Shown: one piece after another, positions 1 through 9,810 of the stretch | Layout of the letters: every line of letters begins with the position of its first letter | Numbering within the stretch: position 1 is the stretch's first letter | NCBI GenBank assembly: GCA_900538355.1 | Contig: UPXS01000005.1 | Coordinates: 71,130-135,129, forward strand | Source of the DNA: an uncultured Veillonella sp. | Lineage (GTDB): Bacteria; Bacillota; Negativicutes; Veillonellales; Veillonellaceae | Reading direction: 5' to 3' | Length of the DNA stretch: 64,000 nucleotides | Position numbers and translations under genes: made by a program | The notes under the pieces: generated by a model | Seen by the model: the letters and a program-made list of their open reading frames with translations, nothing else | What the model was told of the DNA's origin: nothing | Databases searched by the model: none

Positions 1-1550
1 TCTGTATCATAACGATAACCAGAACTATCATCACTATCCCATTTATAGGAATCTTTACGGGATTCAAGAGTCAAGTAGTCACGAGTATATTCCCCTGTTT
101 GACGACCGAAGGAAATATTGAAACCACGAGATTTTTTGTTATATTCAGCTACTTCATTACCATTTTCGTTGTAATCTGTATATTCATCTTCACGGTTGAA
201 GAAGGAGAAGCCAAGGGAAGTACCTTTACTATCAATCCAAGGTTTCAAGTAAGAAATTTGATAGTTTTTGTATTTTTTCTTACCACCGATTTCCCAGTGA
301 ACTTTGAATTTATCACCAGTACCGCGGAAGTTATCTTCACCAAATTCAATGATACCCATCAAACCATCAGACTTGGAGTAACCAGCACCTAATGTAATAG
401 TACCTGTTTTATGTTCCAAAACATCGATTTCAATGATTACATTGTTAGGATCTTGATCGCCAGGCAACATGCGAACATTTACATCATCAAAGAAGCCTAG
501 GTTGTATACGCGTTCTACAGAACGGCGTACCAAGAATTTATTGAAAGGTTTACCTTTCTTTTGAACGAATTCGCGAGTAATAACTTTATCGCGAGTTTTC
601 TTGTTACCAGCAGGAACGATATCTTCAACAATACCTTCTACGATATGAACATGAAGCACGCCTTGGTCATCTACGCGAATACCATCTACGTGAGCCAACA
701 TATAGCCATCGCGAGCGTATGCTGCGTTGATACCTTGAACCTTTTGGCCTACATATACAGAGTTAAGAACTTGACCTGGTTGAAGGTCCATGAATTTAGT
801 CAATACTTCAGAAGTATAAACTGTATTACCTTCGAAAGCTACACCAGTAGTAATTGGATTTACTGTAACAGCAAAGTCCAATTTAACGCCTTCAGGTACT
901 GTTGTAAATACAGGGTTTACTTCAGAGAAGTAACCAGTATTACCAAGGTTAGTTACGTCTTTAAATACACCATCCACAGATACAGCATCGCCGATTTTTT
1001 CTGTCAAGATAGGCAATAATTGTGCTTGTTGTTCAGCTGTTACGCCAGAAATAGATAAACCAGTAATCAATTTACCTACATATGGATTAATAGACTCAGC
1101 ATTAGCAGATGTAACATATTGAGCTTCTACAGTTGTAACAGCTTGAGTTTGGCCATTTTCAGCAGCCTTATCAAGGTCAGTACCACCAGTAGTTTTAGAC
1201 ACCATTTTTACTTGTTTGTCATCAGTTTTCAAAGCAGCATTATTGACTGTAACAGTTCCATCAGAACCTCTAACTACAGTACCATCGCTAGATACTGTTG
1301 TATCCCCACGAGCTGCTAAGATAGCTGCATCAGTTTCATCTTGTGTTGTTGCAGGTGTAGCTGCATCAGCATTGTAAACAGCTTGTGTAGTAGATGCATC
1401 ATTAGTTGTTGCCGCACTAGTTGTTGTTGTGTTATTTAAATCTGGAGTATAGCCAGCTTGTACCTCTGCAGCAAATACACTGCCTGTCCCCATGACAGCA
1501 GTCAACACAGATGCTGCAAGCATACTTTTATAGGCTTTTGGTTTAAACAT
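1..1550 (-). CDS. bamA: BamA, outer-membrane protein assembly factor (C-terminal part outside window)
   Basis: BamA (Omp85 family) inserts beta-barrel proteins into the outer membrane. The gene is cut by the window edge; about 516 codons are visible from an ATG preceded by AGGAGG. The translation has a signal peptide ending GSVFA-A, a Thr/Ala/Asp-rich linker to about residue 150, then what look like three POTRA domains (starting near LITGLSISGV, ITTGVAFEGN and VEDIVPAGNK) and the first barrel strands (GTITLGAGYSKSDG, FGEDNFRGTGDKF). Three POTRAs is fewer than the five of E. coli BamA. It lies directly downstream of tamB on the same strand, and no separate tamA gene is seen. The count of POTRAs is read by eye. 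Confidence 0.93.
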   Translation of the reverse strand, partial: MFKPKAYKSMLAASVLTAVMGTGSVFAAEVQAGYTPDLNNTTTTSAATTNDASTTQAVYNADAATPATTQDETDAAILAARGDTTVSSDGTVVRGSDGTVTVNNAALKTDDKQVKMVSKTTGGTDLDKAAENGQTQAVTTVEAQYVTSANAESINPYVGKLITGLSISGVTAEQQAQLLPILTEKIGDAVSVDGVFKDVTNLGNTGYFSEVNPVFTTVPEGVKLDFAVTVNPITTGVAFEGNTVYTSEVLTKFMDLQPGQVLNSVYVGQKVQGINAAYARDGYMLAHVDGIRVDDQGVLHVHIVEGIVEDIVPAGNKKTRDKVITREFVQKKGKPFNKFLVRRSVERVYNLGFFDDVNVRMLPGDQDPNNVIIEIDVLEHKTGTITLGAGYSKSDGLMGIIEFGEDNFRGTGDKFKVHWEIGGKKKYKNYQISYLKPWIDSKGTSLGFSFFNREDEYTDYNENGNEVAEYNKKSRGFNISFGRQTGEYTRDYLTLESRKDSYKWDSDDSSGYRYDT

Positions 1551-1620
1551 AAATTCCTCCTAGAACTCATCCCCATAAAAAGTTTACATCTTGTTTTATA
1601 AAGACTAATAAATCTTTATT

Positions 1621-1629
1621 ATTATAGCA
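1621..1629 (-). promoter_or_regulatory. Extended -10 promoter element upstream of bamA
   Basis: On the minus strand the sequence reads TGC-TATAAT, an extended -10 box about 70 bases before the bamA start codon. No good -35 box is seen at 16-18 bases, as is common for extended -10 promoters. This would let bamA be expressed apart from tamB. Confidence 0.5.
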
Positions 1630-1682
1630 TAAAATACTGGGAATGAGTACTATATTAAACAAATTTTATGAAATTAATATGA

Positions 1683-1719
1683 CTAGAATGTGCATACCCA
1701 TGGGATTTGCACACTCTAG
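1683..1719 (-). terminator. Imperfect stem-loop after tamB
   Basis: The arms CTAGAATGTGC and GCACACTCTAG pair with one mismatch around a loop of about 15 bases, just past the tamB stop. No T-run follows on the minus strand, so this may be a 3'-end stabiliser or weak terminator rather than a classical intrinsic terminator. Confidence 0.35.
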
Positions 1720-1727
1720 CCATAAAC

Positions 1728-4700
1728 TTAGAAGCTTCTTGTCCAACGACCACCTAAATAATTGTTTCCTTGCGATGTACGCCATGCAGTAAACTTGAGG
1801 TTTCGTTTTACAGAATACTCAACACCATATTTATTTTGTTTATTATTGATACCTTGAGAATAAGTAAGCATTACCTTTGGCACAATATACTTGCCAATTT
1901 CAATGTTGTAATTACCTGCTGTTGCCCTATTAGTTGGTTCATCAGGATCAATGGAACCTGTCGTAATATTAATCCGATCTAAACCTAATGTATTTTGCAA
2001 TGCATCTTGCACATAGCCAAAGGCAAACATTTGTAAGCCTGCTGTAGCAACAGCATTCACATCATCATTTGTCAATGTACTACTATTTGAATCTGCACCA
2101 CGACCAAAGGTTAACATGGAAATAATTTGCTTTCTAGACAAGCTAGGATTGGACGACAAAGTAAGATCCATATGGTCTACAGTCCCTTTTACACCAAGCA
2201 TAATATTGTAGTTACTTACATTCGTTTCAGCCTCTAATTGTAAGTTTGGTAAATAGGAACCACCTACAAAGTGTGCATTCCCCTTCGTAATATTAAATAC
2301 ATGACTTAAGTATTTGAACGTACCAGATTTAACATCGAACTGGCCACTAGCAGTTGGGTTTTGTAATGTGCCACCGAAATGAACATCACCACCGATAAAC
2401 ATGTTATATAGAGTTCGATCATATAAGCGTACGCCCTTGCCAGCATGAATATTAACATCTACACCCATGTTGGTGCTACTTTCACTAGACTGCAAGGAAA
2501 GAGGAATCTTAAATTGGATGTTTTCTAGGTCCAAATTACCTATCAAGGTAGGTAATCCATCACGTTCCGCAATATAAAGTTCACCATTTAATGGGCCTCT
2601 CACATATTCGCTACGAACATCGAGTCCATCAAGTTGAACGGCAGCCTTATAGTTGGTAAGCTCATGACCAGACCAATTTACCTTAGCAGCTAAACCAGCA
2701 CTACCTTTCCCCATATTGATACGAGATTGGAAATCCCCTTGTTGTCCAGAGAAGATTAAATCTCCGTCAATACCAGTAATTTCATTATCTACATTGGCCA
2801 ATTTCATAGTACCATTACGTACAGATACTGTGCCGTATGCCTCAGGTTGGTCTATAGTCCCTGTAAGCCTAATTGCACCCTTTAACGGCCCCGTTGCATC
2901 TTTAACACTAGTAGTAACAAGAGGAATAACAGCCATATCTGCTTCGTTAAAGTCAATTATTACATCCATAGATTTAGCATCACTAGCTTCTAAATAACCA
3001 GATGTATAAAGAGCCGCCAATGGAATTTTACCATAAATACTGAGTTTATAGCCTCCTTTAGCGCCTTGAATACGTTGGATTTGAATGACATGATCTTGCA
3101 TTGTAGCCAACGCAAAGCCTTCATCAATACCAATTCCATTGAACGAACCGGACTCTACTGCACCAGATAATTCCACCTTAGGATTTTTCGTTTCTCCAGT
3201 AACATTCACAACACCTGTTACCCAGCCTGTTGCTTGAATATCCTTACCTACAAGTGGTAAGAATGGCACTATGTCGACATCCTTTAAGGCTACTTGTAAA
3301 TCAGCTTGCCCATCGAGATCCAAAGTACCACCCATCGCAATGAGGCCCTCACCAACGGGTAGTTTTAAAGTGGTAATTTTAAACTTACGATTAGCTAGGC
3401 TAGCATCAATTGTTGCATCACCGACAACCTTATCATCAATAGTAACATCGTTAATTTTACCGTTAACAGTAACGCTTGGATTATCCTTTGTGCCACCAAT
3501 TTCAACGGAACCGTTTAAATTACCATCAAGATGCTCATTTTTACGATCCAACAGTGCTAATAAATTCTTAACACTACCATTAGTAACATCTAAAACACCA
3601 AATAACTGTTTACTATCGTCGAGCTTCATGCCACCTTTAGCAATGTAACGCCCCCCATTTGATTCAGCAAAGGAAAAGTCTTGTACATTTACGACGGATT
3701 TATCCGCATACACGTGGCCATGAATATCAGTCAATAATTGCCCATTTATAGATAAAGCATCAGATAAAATGTAACCATTAAACTGAGGATTATCCATAGA
3801 ACCCGTTATAGTACCACGGCCTGCTAACAAACCATCTACTTTATAGTCAGTATTGATGAGCAATCTACCCATATCGATTTTCTTACCTTCAAAATCAATA
3901 TTAATAGCCTCTTTCGATACAGTACCACCACCTGTAATAGTCGCTCCGTACCCTTCAATATCAAAACGATATAATTCTAATCTTTCATTTTTATAGTTAT
4001 ATTTTGCAAAAGCATTAGTTACAAGCTTGCCATATGCAGATCCATCCCATAAGTGAGCTCGTCCTTCTACAATAGGATTAGCCGCAGTCCCTGTTATATG
4101 GTTATCGGTTTCAAACCATCCTGTAATAGGAATGTCAGTTACAGGGCGAATTAAATTTTCAATACGCACTGCGCGAGCTTTAGCATTTAAATCTAAGGCG
4201 TCAGTATTGATATTATACCAACCTGTAATATCATAGCCACCACTACCGTCACCAATATGACCATTGGTAATTGTTAGAACATGATTGTCTAAAGTAATAT
4301 CGCTATGAATATCATTAAAATGAGCGCCCTTATAGAGAACCTCTTGTCCCCATACAGTACCAGTCACATTAGGATTATCTAAGGCACCTTTTACATTAAT
4401 AGATGTGCTAACAGTACCAGCAACATCTTCACCTATGATTGAACTAAGTGATGTTAACGGTAACGCATTACCAGAAATTGTAGCATCCACTTGACCATTT
4501 TGAATAGAGCCATATCCACTAAAGGAGCCAGTTCCCATATTACCAACCATAGTTATATTGGTAAGATTGTCACTATGAGTTAAATCCGCTTTTACAGAAT
4601 CTAACACTACACCACGGACCCCAATCTGATGGCCCTGAACAGCGCCTACAAGATCTGTAACTTGATTATTCTTACCCAAAACATGGATTTCTCCATCAAC

Positions 4701-6014
4701 TGTCCCTGTAATAGGCATAGTCATATCTTGTGTGAAAGTATCCAACGATAAGGCATGAACATTAGCAGAGGCGTCAAAATCACCTGTATCTACGACGTAT
4801 TGACCTTTAACTTTAGCATTACCAGCGCCAATAGACAATTGGGCATCATCGATACGAACTACCCCATTATCGTATACTACATTTCCCTGCACGCGGTCCA
4901 CATGGTACCCTTTATAAGAAATACCATCACTGCCTATAGTTGCATCCACCCGCGGCGCTACAGTAGTGCCTCCAATATGCGCACGACCACCAACAATACC
5001 AGTAACCCCCACATCGGTAATGGCTTCAAGATTCACCTTATCAGCTACAACATTAAGATTGAGATATTCTTCGTCCTTCCCTAATGTAATGAGACCATTA
5101 AGCTTTGCTGCTTGATCATTGATACGCCAAGAGCTATGGCTAATAACAATTTGGTCATGATTGAGCATAATACGACCTTCACCATCAGTAATGGTATACA
5201 TCGTATTGCCCCGCTTATAAGTGCCTGTTAAGCCTTTAAAGCCAACATTGCCACTCATAACATATTGTCCATCTTCACTTTTAACATTGAGATGTAAATC
5301 TTGTAATTTCCCCTTCGTTACAACAAGATCTTTGCGCAACGGAACAAAGCTCATAATACCATCAGTATCAATTTCATCGGCTTGTACAAATACGTCAAAA
5401 TTAGACACATCATCCATATCTATTTTGCCATTTACAAGAACAGATGAACCATCTACATCAGCAGTAAGTGCCCCTTTGGACATACCACTCATATTAAGAG
5501 CAACGGTGCCATCAAGTTTTTCAATATTATGTTTAACGCCATCTTTAGCACGTAGCGCTACATGGCCATTATTAATAGTAATATCACCATCAAAACTACC
5601 CGATTTATTCGGATCAGATGGTTTAACTAACTTTTCTATACTCCAAGTTCCATCGTTCAATTGCCATATGTGAAGATCAGGTGCATCCACGGTAACATTG
5701 GATATAGCTGTCGCCCCTGATGTATTACCCCCAATTATACTTGGTAATGCAGATAGTTTAACCCCAACGGCTACATCTTGTGCCGTCCCTACTAAGTGAC
5801 CATCCCGATCTTTAATCACCACATCTGATAAAACTACATCACCATTCCAATTGATACGAAGAGAATCATAGTCCACAGATCCGTTTATGGTATTATTTAC
5901 TTGTTCTTTAACCATAGGTTCTACATAGGTCTTAGCTATAGGGTTTATACTAGCACCAGCTGCAGATAATCCTAAAATTGCAGCCCCTATGAGACACCAC
6001 TTCTTACGGGTCAT
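1728..6014 (-). CDS. tamB: TamB/YtfN-type AsmA-like envelope protein (DUF490)
   Basis: TamB-type proteins are inner-membrane-anchored, elongated beta-taco proteins that bridge the periplasm and are implicated in phospholipid transport and outer-membrane protein assembly. The 1428-residue product has a single N-terminal signal anchor (WCLIGAAILGLSAAGASI), then about 1000 residues of repeated short beta-strands rich in Gly, Asp and Val (many VxGxIxLxG-like units), and the conserved DUF490 domain in the last 350 residues (FNITKGNAHFVGG, LSRKQIISMLTFGRGAD), ending in aromatic RSF. The start has a GGGAG ribosome site. Length is typical of TamB. It sits between tolC and bamA, which suggests it works with BamA here because no TamA is seen. 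Confidence 0.93.
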   Translation of the reverse strand: MTRKKWCLIGAAILGLSAAGASINPIAKTYVEPMVKEQVNNTINGSVDYDSLRINWNGDVVLSDVVIKDRDGHLVGTAQDVAVGVKLSALPSIIGGNTSGATAISNVTVDAPDLHIWQLNDGTWSIEKLVKPSDPNKSGSFDGDITINNGHVALRAKDGVKHNIEKLDGTVALNMSGMSKGALTADVDGSSVLVNGKIDMDDVSNFDVFVQADEIDTDGIMSFVPLRKDLVVTKGKLQDLHLNVKSEDGQYVMSGNVGFKGLTGTYKRGNTMYTITDGEGRIMLNHDQIVISHSSWRINDQAAKLNGLITLGKDEEYLNLNVVADKVNLEAITDVGVTGIVGGRAHIGGTTVAPRVDATIGSDGISYKGYHVDRVQGNVVYDNGVVRIDDAQLSIGAGNAKVKGQYVVDTGDFDASANVHALSLDTFTQDMTMPITGTVDGEIHVLGKNNQVTDLVGAVQGHQIGVRGVVLDSVKADLTHSDNLTNITMVGNMGTGSFSGYGSIQNGQVDATISGNALPLTSLSSIIGEDVAGTVSTSINVKGALDNPNVTGTVWGQEVLYKGAHFNDIHSDITLDNHVLTITNGHIGDGSGGYDITGWYNINTDALDLNAKARAVRIENLIRPVTDIPITGWFETDNHITGTAANPIVEGRAHLWDGSAYGKLVTNAFAKYNYKNERLELYRFDIEGYGATITGGGTVSKEAINIDFEGKKIDMGRLLINTDYKVDGLLAGRGTITGSMDNPQFNGYILSDALSINGQLLTDIHGHVYADKSVVNVQDFSFAESNGGRYIAKGGMKLDDSKQLFGVLDVTNGSVKNLLALLDRKNEHLDGNLNGSVEIGGTKDNPSVTVNGKINDVTIDDKVVGDATIDASLANRKFKITTLKLPVGEGLIAMGGTLDLDGQADLQVALKDVDIVPFLPLVGKDIQATGWVTGVVNVTGETKNPKVELSGAVESGSFNGIGIDEGFALATMQDHVIQIQRIQGAKGGYKLSIYGKIPLAALYTSGYLEASDAKSMDVIIDFNEADMAVIPLVTTSVKDATGPLKGAIRLTGTIDQPEAYGTVSVRNGTMKLANVDNEITGIDGDLIFSGQQGDFQSRINMGKGSAGLAAKVNWSGHELTNYKAAVQLDGLDVRSEYVRGPLNGELYIAERDGLPTLIGNLDLENIQFKIPLSLQSSESSTNMGVDVNIHAGKGVRLYDRTLYNMFIGGDVHFGGTLQNPTASGQFDVKSGTFKYLSHVFNITKGNAHFVGGSYLPNLQLEAETNVSNYNIMLGVKGTVDHMDLTLSSNPSLSRKQIISMLTFGRGADSNSSTLTNDDVNAVATAGLQMFAFGYVQDALQNTLGLDRINITTGSIDPDEPTNRATAGNYNIEIGKYIVPKVMLTYSQGINNKQNKYGVEYSVKRNLKFTAWRTSQGNNYLGGRWTRSF

Positions 6015-6230
6015 AATGATCTCCCATACACATTATGAATAAAATAAATATATATACTAATCTTACCACACACACAGTAATAACTATAGTATTTTAAGGG
6101 TAAATTTTATAAAACTAATATATTTTTTTACTAATCATTTTCTACAATAACTACAGATAAAATTATTTAAACATTACCATAACATAAAAATGAAAATATA
6201 CAATGAATCTACGCTTTATAAATCTATAAC

Positions 6231-6260
6231 AAAAAAAGACGACCGAAGTCGTCTTTTTTT
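6231..6260 (-). terminator. Intrinsic terminator after tolC
   Basis: A perfect hairpin GACGAC-CGAA-GTCGTC is flanked by A7 and T7, so it could act on both strands. On the minus strand it lies just past tolC and separates the lipoyl-S55-mla-tolC transcript from tamB. Confidence 0.9.
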
Positions 6261-6269
6261 AGTATCCAA

Positions 6270-7730
6270 TTATTGATTACCACCAAGTTGTGCTAGTTGT
6301 TCAGCTGCACCACTGTTTGCAATAATTTCTGCGCCTTGTCCAACTGGAGTATTCAATGGAACACCTGTCAATTGTTCAAGAGCTGCAATGCTAATATTGT
6401 AATTATAAAGAGCTTGTACATAGTTATTACGAGCATCTGTTAATTTAGTTTCCGCATCGAGTACATCAAGGTTTGTACCAACCCCTGCGCGATAGCGAAG
6501 TGTAGCAATACGGAAGCTTTCTTGACCTTGAGCAACCGCAGTTTGAGTGCTTTGGATTGTTTGCTCTGCAGAACGCAAATTCAAGTATGCTTTTTGTACT
6601 GCTAATAATACAGCATCAACAGTAGCTAAATTAGCCTCTTTTGCTTGTTCAAGTTGTGCATTTGCTTTTTTAATAGCATTTTGTGTAGCACCGCCATCCC
6701 ATAAGCTCCAAGATGCAGTAGCACCTACACTCCAGGATTTTGTACTTGTGCCAAAGTAACCATCTGGATCGGCATAACCACGACCTGCTTTTACCGCTAC
6801 AGTTGGCAAGTAGCCAGATTTAGCGGATTTTACAGCCTCTTCTGCAGATTTTACATCAAGCGCAGATTTTACAAGGGCAGAACGGTGAAGCAACGCATAT
6901 GCTTTAGCTTGTTCCAATGTCACATTGTAAGGTTTATATTGTAAGTCATGTTCTGCTGTGTTGATAGCTGTTTGTACAGGATATGCAATGACTTGATTCA
7001 AGCTAGCCTCTGCTAAATTAGCAGAATTTTGCGCTTTCACAAGATTTGTTTCAGAATCAGCAAGATTTGTTTTAGCAGCCAATACATCAGAACTTGCTAC
7101 CAAGCCAACATTATATTGAGCTTGCACATTTGTTACATGACCTTGGTAATCTTTAACAGCTTGTTGAGCCACATCAACAAGATTACGGTTCATGATCAAT
7201 GTATAGTAGCCACTAATAGCATCATATTTTGCTTGTTGCAAGGCTTCTTCATAGCTAGCACCAGTACCTTCACGAGTATAACGTGCAGAATCAATACTTG
7301 CATCGAGTTGAGGATTAAATACAGGGGCACTAATGGAGAAATTATGACTACCGGATTTACCACGGCCAGTGTCACCGCCTGTTTTTTGAGCAGACCAACC
7401 ATAGCTTACACTAGGGTTCTTGCCTGCTGCTACTTGGCTCACTGCGGATTTAGCAGCTTCATAACCCCATTTAGTTTGTTTTGCAGTACGGTTATTCGCC
7501 AATGCTAAATCTATGGTACGAGACTCATCGAGGTCCAATTTGCTCTCATATGTTTTGCTATCTTGAACAGATTTTTCAGCTAATTGCTTTTGTGTTAATT
7601 GAATCGCTTCTTTTTGATATTTGCTTAATTGGTCTCCATTATTAACGGAAGTTGTAACTACATCAGCAGCCATTGCACCTGTAGTAGCTAAGGAGAGCAT
7701 TACACCTAAGGATAAAACCTTTTTATTCAT
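6270..7730 (-). CDS. tolC: TolC-family outer-membrane efflux protein
   Basis: TolC proteins form trimeric outer-membrane channels with a periplasmic alpha-helical tunnel for efflux pumps and type I secretion. The product has a signal peptide (LSLATTGAMA-A) and two repeats of the OEP domain: long Ala/Gln/Lys-rich helices alternating with short strand pairs (for example NPSVSYGWSAQ in repeat 1, PTVAVKAGRGYADPDG in repeat 2, and the helix around LRYRAGVGTNLDVLDAETKL). I place the start at the ATG at 7730, which has GGAGG eight bases upstream; an in-frame GTG at 7751 has no comparable site. It is 42 bases downstream of mlaD, and no membrane-fusion or pump gene is nearby, so the partner is unknown. 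Confidence 0.92.
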   Translation of the reverse strand: MNKKVLSLGVMLSLATTGAMAADVVTTSVNNGDQLSKYQKEAIQLTQKQLAEKSVQDSKTYESKLDLDESRTIDLALANNRTAKQTKWGYEAAKSAVSQVAAGKNPSVSYGWSAQKTGGDTGRGKSGSHNFSISAPVFNPQLDASIDSARYTREGTGASYEEALQQAKYDAISGYYTLIMNRNLVDVAQQAVKDYQGHVTNVQAQYNVGLVASSDVLAAKTNLADSETNLVKAQNSANLAEASLNQVIAYPVQTAINTAEHDLQYKPYNVTLEQAKAYALLHRSALVKSALDVKSAEEAVKSAKSGYLPTVAVKAGRGYADPDGYFGTSTKSWSVGATASWSLWDGGATQNAIKKANAQLEQAKEANLATVDAVLLAVQKAYLNLRSAEQTIQSTQTAVAQGQESFRIATLRYRAGVGTNLDVLDAETKLTDARNNYVQALYNYNISIAALEQLTGVPLNTPVGQGAEIIANSGAAEQLAQLGGNQ

Positions 7731-7772
7731 AATATGTACCTCCATACTCACCTAACGTGAATGTATTAGTCT

Positions 7773-9032
7773 TTAAAATACTTGTTTGATACCAAAGTAG
7801 GTACCACCATTCGTGGAACCGAACGGTCTGGTCATTTGAATAACCCCATAAGTATCTTTATGTAAACGTATGTCACTACGAATACGATATTTACGATTGT
7901 TAAGGTCATATACCGCTGCGGACAATGAAACAGGACCACGTAAATTATAGTCAACGCCAAGTCCTAATTCACTTTCAAAAATACCGCCACGTACTAGCCA
8001 TTTAGAGCTAATGAATCGACCTGCATTTAAATCGAATTTAGTGCCATCACCGATATTGGAAAGACCAAGCTCAGCCATACCTTTATCATTATAAGCACGA
8101 ACGCGACCATTGATGCGGAATTCATCATCTGTAGTGTTATATAACAAATCTACAGAAGGCTCAACTTTAGTAGATGACTTTTTTTCAACATTATTTCCAT
8201 CTACTACATTTCCACTTGCATCATTTTGATATGCTTTACCACCCATCAATTTGTTGATGCGAGCTGAAATTTGTGCCGTATTATGTAATGTTTCCTTAAT
8301 ATTTTCCTGTGCTTTAGGATCAGTTACAGTAGACTCCATAGAACGAGCCATATTATCTACACGATCCGTAGTTTGTTTTAAGTTAGTCAAAATAGCACGC
8401 ATATCATTGCCTGCATTACCATCTGCATTAAATTGTTGAGCAGCTTGATTTAGCTGTGCCGTTACATCAGCCATATTTTGTGTAATCGCTACAGCATTAT
8501 CAGCCATCGTCGCAGTAGATTGCAATGAATGTTTAAGTGCATTTTGCGTTGCTGGATCACCAATAATATTATTGATAGATTGCAACATTTTTTCGGTGCC
8601 ATCCATTAATTTTTGAGCGCTTTGCATCGCTTTCTCCATAGCGTCTGCACCTTCGCCCTTAACAGAGTCACCATCTTGTAAAAACACCTTAGATTGGCCT
8701 GGTGAAATTTGAATAAACTTATCACCTAAAAAACCATCTGATCCCAATGTAAACGTAGAGTCACTTGGAATTTGTGTTTTTTCATCAAGCTTCATTTTTA
8801 CTACTACACCATGTGGTGTAATCTCTATATCAGAGACATTACCGATGGCCACACCTGAGTATTTAACTTGATTGCCATTTTTTAGGCCATTAACTTGAGC
8901 AAAATCACCTGTAATCGTCATTTGCGGTTTAGCCCATATATCAATGCGGCCTACAAAAAGTATTCCCGCAATAAATAGAGCTATACCTATTATTGTGAAA
9001 GCCCCTACCTTGGCCTCCGTCGTCCACTTCAT
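7773..9032 (-). CDS. mlaD: MlaD-like MCE-domain protein with C-terminal outer-membrane barrel-like domain
   Basis: MCE proteins bind and shuttle phospholipids between membranes. The 419-residue product has an N-terminal transmembrane anchor (residues about 9-28), one MCE domain (about 38-115, with GLKNGNQVKYSGVAIG), a long helical region to about 260 (MADNAVAITQNMADVTAQL and similar), and about 130 C-terminal residues of alternating strands ending in GIKQVF, a terminal Phe typical of outer-membrane barrels. E. coli MlaD is only about 180 residues and lacks this end. From memory, V. parvula MlaD has been reported as a trans-envelope bridge with such a barrel. The start overlaps the mlaF stop by one base (TAATG), so translation is probably coupled. 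Confidence 0.92.
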   Translation of the reverse strand: MKWTTEAKVGAFTIIGIALFIAGILFVGRIDIWAKPQMTITGDFAQVNGLKNGNQVKYSGVAIGNVSDIEITPHGVVVKMKLDEKTQIPSDSTFTLGSDGFLGDKFIQISPGQSKVFLQDGDSVKGEGADAMEKAMQSAQKLMDGTEKMLQSINNIIGDPATQNALKHSLQSTATMADNAVAITQNMADVTAQLNQAAQQFNADGNAGNDMRAILTNLKQTTDRVDNMARSMESTVTDPKAQENIKETLHNTAQISARINKLMGGKAYQNDASGNVVDGNNVEKKSSTKVEPSVDLLYNTTDDEFRINGRVRAYNDKGMAELGLSNIGDGTKFDLNAGRFISSKWLVRGGIFESELGLGVDYNLRGPVSLSAAVYDLNNRKYRIRSDIRLHKDTYGVIQMTRPFGSTNGGTYFGIKQVF

Positions 9033-9790
9033 TATACATCTCCCATCGCAGATACATTAATTGGTTCTGCTTCACCATGAATAAACTGTTGTACCTTTTT
9101 ATTTGTAGAATTCTTAAAGTCTATTGTATCAGAAATTTCCACAAATTTCCCCTTATCAAGTAAAGCTATGCGATCTGCCACGTAAAACGCGGATTGCATA
9201 TCATGTGTTACTACGATAGAAGTACAACCAAGCCGTTGTTGCATCCCCTTAATTAGCATACTAATCGTACCAGATGTAATAGGATCCAAGCCGGATGAAG
9301 GTTCATCATAGAGGATTAAGCTTGGATCTAGCGCTATGGCGCGAGCTAAACTAACGCGCTTTTTCATACCGCCAGACAATTCGTTAGGCATATAGGATTC
9401 ATACCCTTTCAAACCGACCCAATCTAGTCGCTCTGCTACAATACGTCGTATCTCATCATCCCCTAAGTCCGTATGTTGACGCAAACCAAAGGCCACGTTT
9501 TCGCCTACCGACATAGAATCAAATAGAGCAGAGTATTGGAATACCATCCCCATCTTTCTTCGCACTGTATTAAATTCATCTTCAGATAATGTTGTAATAT
9601 CTGTGCCATCTACAATAATCTGTCCCGATGTAGGACGCTGCAAGCCAATTAATAAGCGAAGCAATGTACTTTTACCACTGCCACTACCACCTAATATGAC
9701 TAACGTCTCCCCATCATCAATGGTAAGATTAATGGAGTCTAAAATCACACGTGACTCATAGGCAACTACAACATCGCGTAGTTCTATCAT
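9032..9790 (-). CDS. mlaF: MlaF-like ABC transporter ATP-binding subunit
   Basis: This ATPase powers the MlaE permease in phospholipid transport across the inner membrane. It has Walker A GGSGSGKST (about residues 34-42), the Q-loop with MGMVFQYSALFDSMSVGENV, the signature LSGGMKKRV typical of the MlaF/Ttg2A group, Walker B LILYDEPSSGLDP and the switch His in VVTHDM. Length (252) is normal, with a short C-terminal tail. It starts at an ATG with AGAGGG upstream, 20 bases after mlaE, and overlaps mlaD by one base. Confidence 0.95.
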   Translation of the reverse strand: MIELRDVVVAYESRVILDSINLTIDDGETLVILGGSGSGKSTLLRLLIGLQRPTSGQIIVDGTDITTLSEDEFNTVRRKMGMVFQYSALFDSMSVGENVAFGLRQHTDLGDDEIRRIVAERLDWVGLKGYESYMPNELSGGMKKRVSLARAIALDPSLILYDEPSSGLDPITSGTISMLIKGMQQRLGCTSIVVTHDMQSAFYVADRIALLDKGKFVEISDTIDFKNSTNKKVQQFIHGEAEPINVSAMGDV

Positions 9791-9810
9791 AAATCCCTCT
9801 AGCGTATCTA

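Noticed and set aside
4755..5084. Open frames on the plus strand across tamB, such as this one
   Set aside because: They lie opposite a clear long gene, lack ribosome sites and have no recognisable domains; they are shadows.
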